Source: Xestospongia bergquistia
Taxonomy: Eukaryota > Porifera > Demospongiae > Haplosclerida > Petrosiidae
Length of the DNA stretch: 64,000 nt
NCBI GenBank assembly: GCA_963965975.1
Contig: OZ014420.1
Span: forward strand, 5,110,001 to 5,174,000
Direction of reading: 5' to 3'
The first letter of the stretch is position 1. Each line of letters begins with the position of its first letter. The position numbers and the translations under genes were made by a program. Below, in pieces: positions 22,094 to 34,800 of the stretch. Below the pieces are notes generated by a model. That model made no database searches. It worked only from the letters and a program-made list of their open reading frames with translations, and was not told the DNA's origin.

Positions 22094-23149
22094 CTTACAA
22101 TATTAATATATGACAACTTGTCACTTGCTGCTCATTAATAAAGTTAATAATACAGTTGTAGGTGAATAGAAAACATGATGTGAGGAGATTAAATAGATGA
22201 ATTGAGTATATTAATGAACAATGAATGACATCTAATCAGCTTAGTGTCTCACACATCAAACATGAGAACAGCCCCCAAATAAGTAAAGACTATTTATATT
22301 TAAGACAAACAAAGGCTGCTAGGTGTCACATATTGTATTTTAAGTAGAATTTTGCATATTTTAAGTCGCAGACTTCATGTAGGTTATCAGTCATTACGTT
22401 AATATGTACTGTATGAATTTATTGTCTTCCTATACTTATACTAACTATATACACACTAAAAGGTACATAGACACACTAAATACGAAACATATGTAACTTA
22501 CTATTTCATTATTATCATTTATTCCTTATGAAACTAAAGTCTGGTATTGCTAGAATACTTGTTTGTGTCTCTGACTAATTAATTCAAAGTCAGTACTTGG
22601 ATAGAGTGACGTGTGATAATAAAACATCACTTCCTTTTATTTGTTGTTTATTTATGTGTTTGTGTTTCCATTAGTTGCTATAAAAAATTAAGTATTATGG
22701 TTTTGACCAAACTTCCTATTAACTTATAATCATGCTGTGTTCAAGTATCATTTACAAGTAGATGTCTATGTTTGAATCCAGGAAAAATCATTAAAAATTA
22801 CTTGTTGCTCATGGAATCCCTTTCATTTTGCCTATAGGAACCATACAATTTTTGTACATAAGAAATAAAGGTAATACTATATAATGATCAATTAAAACAG
22901 TCTTTGTTGGATATTTTTACAATATTAATAATGATTCATAAGATTAATAGATTTTGGTTTCAGAGGTTATTTAGCTGCTTTATGTCCTTGGATGAGTAAG
23001 CCTATAAACATTTGACATATGAAGGTGTCAAGAATGTATGGAAAGCTTCATATATACATATCTATGAATATAAAAATTATATTAATTTTCCATAGATGAA
23101 AGAGGAAATGATAATTTTGTTTATTCTCTGAACTTTGGAACTCAAGTTC
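22094..23149. other. Array spacer between units 1 and 2, no gene seen
   Basis: Aligns in patches with 5262-6000, 41330-42040 and 47400-48710 (for example tataatcatgctgtgtt near 22727 and 41741, and gtatggaaagcttca near 23036 and 41930). No coding frame. Confidence 0.6.
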
Positions 23150-23222
23150 AATAAATTAGCTGTTGGAACAAAAACCTCCTTGCTCTGAATGTGACATCAA
23201 TTCTTGTTATAAATAATTGAAG
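23150..23222 (+). promoter_or_regulatory. Conserved upstream block of gene 2 with TATAAATA
   Basis: Same block as at 7251-7329; TATAAATA at 23208-23215, 7 bp before the ATG at 23223. The TTAA foldback is absent here. Confidence 0.6.
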
Positions 23223-23292
23223 ATGTATGCAGAATGGAAAGCCAACCATTTCCAGCTCATTGTGTGCTTTCTTGTTGTATTTCAAGGTCAAA
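23223..23292 (+). CDS. Exon 1 of gene 2, signal peptide
   Basis: 70 nt, MYAEWKANHFQLIVCFLVVF then QGQ, donor gtaagt at 23293, phase 1. Confidence 0.8.
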
Positions 23293-26200
23293 GTAAGTCA
23301 GTTTAATAACTACATATATATATATAGTCTTAATTATGAGTTGGCCATTTTGCATTCTTAAGCTTCTTTGATGTGTACGTAATGTACATTTTCACATAAT
23401 CAGCAATAATTAAGTCAGTCTTTACGTCATGCATGAATCTTAGTCAACATGAGTCATTAGATTGTTTGGAGATAGTTGCTTACGTGTATGAACTTATTTA
23501 TTATGCATAAAATACATTATATATAATCAAATTAATATGCTTACACAAAGTAAAAAGACTATTGTTTGTTCTCATAATACACTAGCAAAACATGCAACTG
23601 TTCTGAGTTAGAAAATACCTTACACAGTGGCTAACCGTCTGGCATGAAGATCACAATATTTAGCACTAACCGTCCGTCAGCATAATATACGGACGTGACT
23701 TGGGCTTTCTAACTAAATTTATACACCCAAAATGATACCATATTAAACAACTGTTTCATCATCAATACACTATGTACACCTTCCACAGTAGTAAATTGGA
23801 TTAGACTGTCTGTCCTCAGCTTCCCTAAATAATAGAACTACAATATACAACCAAAGTCAGTTCAACCTAACTGGAAACATCTCGCTGACACTCGATTCTA
23901 AGAGACTGCTTGTGGTACTTGAGCTCTGCGTTTTATTAAGTAACAAGAAAAGCCTAGAAATGGCGCACCTGCCAAAAATGGAGAACTTAGACTTGGTGTA
24001 TCATTGGTATTACTGACCGCTTATGTACGTATATTATTCTGATAGACGGTTAGTGCTAAAAATTGTGATCTGACTGTTAGCCACTGCGACTACCTTAATA
24101 TTTCTCTACTTAATGATCATACAAGTGATATATATGAAATTATATATGGGAATAACTATGCCCCCCAGAACAGGCTGTGTTTGTAGTATAGTCATGTATG
24201 ATCATATATTCACACTGTATGCAGCCTATGTTTATATGAGTTTGATATAGAAGAGATGATGTGATAAAAAGTAGAACTTTTTCTGGTTATGCTGTTACAT
24301 ATTCTTTATGTATAGATAGTACATGTAGTTTCTACCTAGATCATGTGTCATGTCTTGTTACATCACAAGGCCAAAGTTAGACAATGGCATAACATGTAGT
24401 ACTATATATATATAGTTATCATTAGATCCTTTGAATGGTTTGCCATATAATAGATCTGTTATAGCAATTTGTATATAATATGGCATTGTATGTATTGTAC
24501 GTACAGAGTGTACTAGTGTCAGAGTGATATGGTACATGTAGTTTCTCCTAAAACATGTATGTAACCATTAAATTGATTATTTTGACCAATAAAATGTTTA
24601 CATTCACATGTTCTTTTAGTTATAAAAACATAGATGTTTACATTTGTCTTTATATACTATGAGTGCTGTTCCTGTTTTAAACATTAATTATCTCTATTTG
24701 CTTTGTGGATTATAATGTTTCTATCTATGTGAAGTTGTATTGCTCTCTTGTTGCCTCACTATAATGGAAAATGATTAATTTTAGCGATAAAATTATGAAT
24801 AATATTATTAAGAAATCCAGACCCCCTACCAAAAATATGAAAAGCCCAACAGAATCAACATGTCTTAAAATGTAAAACATATGTAAATACATAATACATT
24901 ATTCGTCCTAAACTCATTCTGTGACACCATTTTGTTTGGCAGCATTTTGTCAATTTGCTGTATTTAGAAATGATATTCATCTTCTTTTCCTCACTGACGA
25001 AGGTATGATAGACACCTGTTCGAGTTTCTATCTGCCCTACTGCCCCAGTTGGTGAAGCAAATTTAAAGTGATATTTTTACTAACCTAAGATTGAGTCAAA
25101 CTAATTAAAGTGTGGTTTCATATTTTTAATCAAGTCTTTCCAACAGTTTTAAAGTCTCTTATTTATGTTCTGATAGCATTAAAAAAGCGAGAAGATGCTT
25201 TGTTCATTCAGGTAGTTGTAAGATTAATCAACACAATCTTGCTAGTTCAGACCAAATTAATCTATCTAATTTTTGTCAGCTTAACAGTTGTTCTGTTATA
25301 GTAATTAATGTTATTTTCATTCTATTATCTGGAGATGTAGAGAGTAACTCTGATCCTAGTGGTTATAACAAACATCCTATTTGTAAAAGGTTTATACCAA
25401 CACAAAGCCTATTTGTTGGACATGTAATATTGATTTTAGTGTAAAAGGATGTACTGACACTACACAAAACATGTTGTAACCACACCCATACTGATGTAAT
25501 AAAATCAACTAGCAGTAAGGTTTGTAAAGAATGCCTTGACAGTATGCAGTTAGTTAAAAAAAGGAAGAGTCTTTGCAGAAGATGAAGTTTTATTTTAGTA
25601 TCAATGATCCAGCTGTGAATGGTGCCTCTAATATTATATGGCAATAATAAATTCCCAATATTATTGTCTAATGACAATAATAGATGCTATATAATGTTGC
25701 TAGTAATGTTACTCCCAATATTCTTAAAATTTTAGAATGTCCCAATTATAACAGTTAATGCATGCACTAACCATTTTAAAATTAGCTTGTAATATTTGCC
25801 AGTTTGCACTTTCATAGTCTAAGAAACATAAATCAATAGAGATTACTACTAAAGCTATAGTCCAGATTTTGCAAGCATTATATAATAATTATCTACTTTA
25901 TTACCATTTTATATAGACTATTGAATAAAAAACATTTCCTAAAAATGAAAAAATGTAGGGATGGCTAATATCAGTCCAATTACAAAGAATGCAAAAAAGA
26001 TATAATAGTAGGAGTGATGATTGCATCATTCCTACAAAACAAAAAACTTTTTATTTCCTTGTTTGCTGGATTTTTAAATGGAAGTGTTTTGATACCCAAT
26101 ATACAAAAGGCTGTAGCCTTTTGAAAGGCGGTGAGGTTTAATGTTCGACCAGCTCACAAAAAGCATTTTTACCTACTCTGATGAATCAACAATAATTATT

Positions 26201-28778
26201 ATGACTAGAGTAATAACAGTAAATTAGCTGGAATCTTGGAATGGATGTCAATCCAGTACACAACAGGAAAGTTGTAATGATACTTAATTCATAGCATGAT
26301 CGCTAGTCCTACAGTCATTAGATTATCAGTCATGCAATAATTATTCTGGATATTTTAAGCTGAACACCAAAACAGGCAAAAGTCTATACCTGCGAGAAGT
26401 AAGAGACTAATATTTTTGTTCTGATTCATTTCTTTCCGTCTATATTAATTTTTTTGTAAGAAAAGGCTTCTTTAAGGTAGTTCTTCATAGTAACGTTCTG
26501 AAATTACTTGATTTTATTTCAGAAGTGCTCAAAATGTGAGATAGAAAAGCAGGTAGTTCATTTCAAATTATGCTGCAACTGTGAAAATGATGGCTATCTT
26601 CTTTTCTTTTTTGAGTTATTTTTGTGGACAAAAAAGAAGGAGAAGAAACGAAAACAATTTAGCATTTTCACCAATTTTCACTGTGATATTTAAAAAGATT
26701 GCTTAGCTTATAAATCATTCATAACATGGGTATTTTCTAAGAAAGAAAGCTGGTAAGTATTGAGATATTCTGATTTGTCTTGGACAAGATACTCTATGTT
26801 TTCTGACCATACATTCCAGTGGATAACCTGGCCCTTCCCTATATAGGCACTGATATTGAGTGTCTGATAAAAAAAGAGACATAATTAGAAGGTCATGTGA
26901 TCAATAGTCACAATTACATTTAAACTAATGAAGTAATTAAGAGACTTTTGAATAAAGAAATACGATATTTGGAAGTAGACAGTTTTCACATAGAGGATAT
27001 CTTAGTGAAATGATAGCAATAATTCTTGGTGCTAAAAACATTACAAAGATCCTTCTGAAAGACAGGATCGTATACGTTGTCCTCTGTGTGATGGCAATTT
27101 TTCTCGATTACACACTTTTTGTATATAGCCAATAATTACTTTCACATAACATGTGACTGTTGGTCTGAGGTTTCTTTCTTAGAAAATTAAGCACAAGCAC
27201 ATGGTACATACTGCTTGCAAATTTGTTATGATGTCTGGATTGGCAGTTATCATTCTGTGAGACCTAGGTAATGTTGCAGTGACCGTTTGTGCTAACCATC
27301 AGATATTTTGACATCTTTTTATTGTTGATTCTGCATATTTTGTCAGATAATACTGCAATTACAAGGACTATAACATTTTGACCTAGCCCTGGATGAAGTT
27401 CAGTCATCAGGTATTTTATTTAGCCAATCAAATTACTGAGTTGTTTCCCATTCTTTATAGATTAAGATATGCTTCTCTTAGTGCTTCATATGTACCACAT
27501 GCTTCCCATGCTTAAGTTTTTGCTCAGAGTTCTCCAACGCTTGTGTAGATGGTCGTTGGGGCTTTGTCCACCTTTCTCTGTTTACTAAAGCCAACCTGTT
27601 CTTTCCTCATCATGGAGGAAGAAGACACCTGTTTATTGACAGGGTTTGTTGTTGGCATTAGGGTAATTTTATTGCCCTGCAGATTGAAGCTTGTATACAG
27701 AGACTAAGTCAAAGAGATATAGATAGATACATACCCAACTTCTGTCAATGACAGTAACACAATTGGAGTCCTACATATCAATTCAATGGTAAAGTGGACT
27801 CTCAGCATCTTTTTTTTATGTCTACAGGATCTGGATTATCCTTGAGTTGAGCTGCATTTACAAAGGAGCTGTTTGAGTCTGTGCAAGCTCATTCATCTAC
27901 CTAGTACTCTCCCACTATAGTTTGATTTGAATCTACGTAATTGTTTGGAGACCATTACAAGTACTTTCTGGTTCTAAGCAACTCTAATTATTCATCTAGG
28001 TGGTCTAGGCTTAAGAGACGTTTATGCTGCAGCTTTTTTGTAGCAGTTGTTTTGACACCCATAAGTCATTATGTGTTATCCTCAAGCTAAGACTCTCATA
28101 TTACTTTTTCTATGTGACAAGCTTCTCTGGCTGGGCAATACTGTCTTGCAAAGTGCAATGAATCACCATACATTAGAGACATGGCTTGTTTGAGCACTCG
28201 TGCTACCTTAAAGACTGGAACATGGTTATGGTTATTCCTAACCCTAGTATAATCATCATGGCCTTAACATGCCTTGTCAGGAAATCACTCTTGTGGTTAA
28301 GTTTGGTTAGGTGTACTGTACTGTACTTTTATCTATCCTAATTAACCTCAATAGTTCTGAAAAGACATTGCCATGGACCTTTGAGAATCAACTGTTATAA
28401 ATACTTGATGACATTTTTTGCACTCCCTAATATAAATGCTGTATGTGAGATACATTGTAAGCTGATCATAACAAACATGGCAACAAATACCACTCTAATG
28501 TTTTGCTAAGTAGGGTAGACTTTTTGATGTCTCCAAAGGAAATTTCTTATAACTTCAATATCTTCTTAACAAAGCAGCCACCCAATCAGGTACAACAGGT
28601 ATTATTGGAAAGATTATCAAGATTTTCACACAGTTATTGTCTTTAAAGTGCTAATCCTCCAGTTTTAGTACAAGTGTGTTAACTTTCCTTGTTTATAGTT
28701 TCATATTTGGTGAACACAAACTGAATAAAAAATTCCACATTAAACATATTAATAAGCCATTTACCAGATATATAATTA

Positions 28779-28817
<39 letters not shown>

Positions 28818-31800
28818 AGATATATATATATAAGTGTATTATAATTTGACTAATATCTACTTTCTTGTTATGCTTAATTAAATGTACTACTAGTTATTAC
28901 AAAATACTTTATGATACTAATCATTTTGTATCATTTAATACTTTTATATATTACATCATTACTTAAAAATATATAATTTACTTTTTATTTCATGTGTATG
29001 TCCATCATTTCAGGCTCGGGATCTAGCTCTGGATCAGGCTTAAGTGGTAAGTAAGTACTCATAAATGGTCAAAGTATGTATTATTAGCATTATTGTCCAT
29101 CATTTCAGGCTCTAGATCTAGCTCTGGATCAGGCTTAAGTGGTAAGTAAGTACTCATAAATGGTCAAAGTATGTATTATTAGCAAAATTAAAGCATGTGT
29201 GTAAAAACAATACTACATCCAACAATGTATATTCAGTCCATCAATTCCAATAATAAAATAACTATAAAATTTAAACTATTATTAAAATAACTGATGTAAG
29301 GAAATTAAATTAAATAAAATGTTCTTCTATCATTAACAACATCACAACTCTCTCTATATATAACTCTTTGCATATTGTGGATACCTAATATTGTTGCCAC
29401 AAGATTTCTGTTTAACAAAATTTCAAATTTCTCTTTGTGAGGTCTTTTGATATTGTCACTTGAAACAATCTTTTAAGAAATATTGATTTTAATGTTCCAT
29501 TCTTAACATTGTTTAATTAGGTAGTAATTTTTTCTTTAGGATTTATGGTTAGCACATACAGAGTATATTTGTGGTTATATCCTTCTTTCTATGATTTCAT
29601 GACCTACTGACTCAAGGATTTTTGAAGCTACTGTCCTAATGGATTTCCTGTCATAAACAAACTGTTGTGCATATACTGATTACCACTAACAGCGTCACAA
29701 TGATATGTGTAACATTTGATTGATGCTTATACATAATAAATTGTTTACATTACATGTTGGTTTAGTTATAATAACTTAGTAGATATTAATGATTTATACA
29801 AATATACATGTGTGTTAACTTGTGTTTCTTCCATTTAGATGTTACAATTGTAAATGTCTCTTTAACAAAGTCACCATGTTCAGTATCCATTGCTGGTGAT
29901 ACAACAACATATACCTTTAACTGTTCTGTTAATGTCCAGTGTACTACACTATATTGTGGTATGGATACTGTCAATATTGAGTGGTCCTTTAATAATGACC
30001 TCATTACTGACACCTCTCCTCTTGTAAACATTAATACTGGAGATACCTCTGTTAATGGTAGTGTTACTGTACAAAGTATCCTTACTACTGAAGGTAATAT
30101 TACTACATCACATGCTGGAATATATCAATGTAGAGCTAACCTGACTAGTGACACTACTGTTGTGATTTCTAATACTGTGAGCCTCAATGTACAAAGTGAG
30201 TTATTGGAGTTTTGTTCATTTGATTGATCAAAATTTTCATTCTATCACTCAAACAAGTCACAATTAGTAAAAGTATATTAATTTAATATACTTTTACTGT
30301 TGATGTTAGACTTGATAGATCATATTTGTAGTTTCTAAAATGTTCTACAACTTGAAGTGATTTTCTATGATCATAATCTTGTTTTATTAATTACAATGCA
30401 ATTACACTTTGACTTAAGTTTCAATTAATTAGACCATGTGTTATATCAGGTGTGTTTGTTTTCATTGTTATATTGAAGAAATTACACCGAACCTCTGATT
30501 GATATATTTAAATATATAACGACTAATGAATTTCATTGACATAACTGACTTTGAGCACTACAACAATAGGTGTGAACTATCATACTAATAGCATTAGCTT
30601 TTGTACATTAATTTGTGGAAGTGTTTAGCTATGTAGTCGTCATTTAGTATCTTACAAAACAATTATAGGATAATATTTTTAATTATAATCTTGTTTAACA
30701 TTTCTGTTGCATTAATTTTCTTCCTTTAGTTCCAGTTCCAGTTGTATCACTCAATGATTCTATATCAGTTATTGCAGGAAATACAGCTACTTTTACATGT
30801 ACTATCACAGTATCTAACTTAGTAGATAATAATGATCTAAATGGTCTTTCATTGGCTAATACTACATTCAGTCCATCTGGTGGTAATATGAACACACCAT
30901 CACAAAGTGGTCATGTCTTCATTGTACAATATACTATATCTAATGTCAATACTAGTAATGCTGGAGTGTATACCTGTCAGACTATGATACAACATAATGA
31001 TACTAACATAATGACATCATCTATTGGTAATGATACTGGAACTCTCTCAGTTCAAAGTGAGTACATACTATTGGTACTATATAATCTAAACAATATCATA
31101 TATAACTTAATAAATAGGATTACCAGGAAAGAGTTGATAATGGATTTGATCTAATGCTTTTGATAAAATTTCAATAGTGTCCTATAAATTAGTCAAAAAG
31201 TCACATTGGTTTTTCCTTTTCCCTAAGTAAGAAATACTAGCGAGAATCTGTTTTAAGAATTGTATTTTCCATTTTAATGATGTTAGTAGCTTCACACTAT
31301 GGTAGGTTATACTGACTATAACAGTTATCATAGCTTTACAGTTAAACTTAATAGACTGCATAAATGACCCAGCATCAATCTTTATTGACATATTTATAAT
31401 TAGATCAGAAAATGTTCTTTATTTTAATGAATTATTGTGGTTATTTGGTTATTTGCTTATGTTAGCCATGTCAGTCAAAGATACACATATTGGTGACACT
31501 TTTTATGTGACTAATACATAGCTGAACAAAGAGAGAAGAACTATATTTAATGTATCCCTAATTACTATATTATAGCTGATAATATTCAATGCCACAGGAT
31601 ATTACATGACTTGTGGCCAAATTTATGTGGTTGTTACAATATTGCCACTTCAGGATTGAGTTATCACTGGATTATGGATACTAAAAGTCATACTATAATT
31701 AGTTTATATAACTGTGTATTCCTGTCAGACTATGATACAACATAATGATAGTAACATAATGACATCATTTACTGGTAATGATACTGGAACTCTCTATGTT

Positions 31801-34800
31801 ATCACCGAGTATACACTACAAGTACTATATAATCTAAACAGTATCATATATATCTTAATAAATACACATAGAATAGCATTTTGTCATTTCAACCGTTGTC
31901 CTCATTATCAGAATCTCATCAAGTTGATGTAAGCCCAACATTGACTTACCACAAAGCCAAAAACTGGTCTAACTTAATATGTGAAAAGCCAACTAGAAGC
32001 CGACAGTACTCTTTGTAGTTTATGTCCAATAAAACTGAAATTATGATGGAGTGGTAGATACTGTTTCAACTTAACTAACTTAGTATCTACTTATAGCTTC
32101 AATTGAAGCCATGATTCGACTACTACAGCAAAGTAGGTGTAAAAGCAATGTACTATAGTATATTATACTGACTCTAACAAGTTATCAACAGACTGCTTTA
32201 GTGACCCAGTATCAATGTTTTTTTAATGCTTTTTAGAAATATTGTGGTCATTTTATCCCATTTTTGTGGTGATATTAGCTTACTGCTTATGTTAGCCATG
32301 TGAATCAAAGAAACACATATTGCTGAAGCATTTATGTGACTAATACATAGCTGAGCAAGACAAGAATGACTGTATTTAATGTATCCCTAATTACTAATAT
32401 TATAACTAAACATATTCAATGACACAAGATAATTTATGACTTGTGACGATTGTTACAATATTGCCACTTCAGGATTGAGTTATCACTGGATTATGGATAC
32501 TAAAAATCATACTATTATTATTTTTATAACTGTGATACACAATCACATGGTGACAAATTTTGGCTAGAATAGACTTTGGTGACTTACTTTCAAATTGCTG
32601 TTTTGAAAACCTCAAGAAAAACTTTAAAAATTTGAAGTTCCATATTTATTGTGCACTAATTTATCATGACTTTCAGATATTTTTAGTCAAATTGCCAATC
32701 TTCATTTCTTCATTTGCTTAGTGTTATATCTTCTGTTTTTAATTTAAGTTTCAATTAATTGGACCATGTGTTATATACAGGTGTGTTTGTTTTCATTGTT
32801 ATATTGAATGAAATTACACCGAACCTCCGATTGATATATTTATATATATAACGACTAATGAATTTTATTGACTTTGAGCACTACAACAATAGGTGTGAAC
32901 TATCATACTCATAGCATTAGCTTTTGTACATTAATTTATGGAAGTGTTTAGCTATGTAGTTGTCATTTAGTATCTTACAAAACAATTATAGGATAATATT
33001 TTTAATTACAATCTTGTTTAACATTTCTGTTGCATTAATTTTCTTCCTTTAGTTCCAGTTCCAGTTGTATCACTCAATGATTCTATATCAGTTATTGCAG
33101 GAAATACAGCTACTTTTACATGTACTATCACAGTGTCTAACTTAGTTGATAACAATGATCTAAATGGTCTCTCATTGGCTAGTACTACATTCAGTCCATC
33201 TGGTGGTAATATGAACACATCATCACAAAGTGGTCATGTCTTCATTGTACAATATACTATATCTAATGTCAATACTAGTAATGCTGGAGTGTATACCTGT
33301 CAGACTATGATACAACATAATGATACTAACATAATGACATCATCTATTGGTAATGATACTGGAACTCTCTCAGTTCAAAGTGAGTACATACTATTGGTAC
33401 TATATATTCTAAACGATATCATATATAACTTTTTAATTTTCTTCCTTTAGTTCCAGTTCCAGTTGTATCACTCAATGATTCTATATCAGTTATTGCTGGA
33501 AATACAGCTACTTTTACATGTACTATCACAGTGTCTAACTTAGTTGATAACAATGATCTAAATGGTCTCTCATTGGCTAATACTAAATTCAGTCCATCTG
33601 GAGGTAATATGAACACATCGCCACAAAGTCGTCGTGTCTTCACTGTACAATATACTATATCTAATGTCAATACCCGTAATGCTGGAGTGTATACCTGTCA
33701 GACTATGATACAGCATAATGATAGTAATATACTGATATCATCTACTGGTAATGATACTGGAACTCTCTATGTTATCAGTAAGTATATTTAAACAGTAATA
33801 CTAAATATTGTTATAGTACTAATAAATGACATTATATGTCAGTTGATAAGTGTATTTACATTATTTCTACACTTTATTCCTTAGTAATAAATGCCATTGT
33901 TACTCCAACTTATGTCATACATTTGAAAAAACAAAAAATAGCATCAACAATATATCTGAACATTGCAAATTAAAAGTTATCTATAGGCTACATTCCTATA
34001 TTGGGCATTTCATATTTTGTCAGGTGGCCTAGAAATGCTCAAACATAAAATATTTATTTTATTTTGAAAATATTGTTTTTTCCTAAGACTACTTTGGTCA
34101 TTTGTTATAATATTATATATATAGGTATGTAACTCACACCAATTTATTACATTGTTAGATGTAACTTCAAGTAACCAATTAAATTAAGCTGAAAGCATTG
34201 GCTGCTAATACAAACTGCAGCAATCCAATGAATTTATGACTCCCAAAATTGCTACAACTAAAAGCATGATTGATCTTTAATATTCTAAAGATTGGAATAA
34301 AAGACTTGTTGTTGACATGCTATAGCTCCTGCCAAATCACTAGGTGTTAACATTATTGTTTTATTAATGAAATTTCCCTCTAAATAATCTTAAGATAATT
34401 TTTAGAATTATAATTTTGTTAGGATTGCTGTTGTTTTAATTTTCTTCCTTTAGTTCCAGTTCCAGTTGTATCACTCAATAATATATCAGTTATTGCTGGA
34501 AATACAGCTACTTTTACATGTACTATCACAGTGTCTAACTTAGTTGATAACAATGATCTAAATGGTCTCTCATTGGCTAATACTACATTCAGTCCATCTG
34601 GTGGTAATATGAACACACCATCACAAAGTGATCATGTCTTCATTGTACAATATACTATATCTAATGTCAATACTAGTAATGCTGGAGTGTATACCTGTCA
34701 GACTATGATACAACATATTGATACTAACATAATGACATCATCTACTGGTAATGATACTGGAACTCTCTCAGTTCAAAGTGAGTACATACTATTGGTACTA

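Noticed and set aside
33018-33218. Recurrent minus-strand ORFs reading MFILPPDGLN over the type-B Ig exons
   Set aside because: They are antisense shadows of the Ig exons, repeated because the exons are repeated; the sense frames have splice sites and Ig cysteines.
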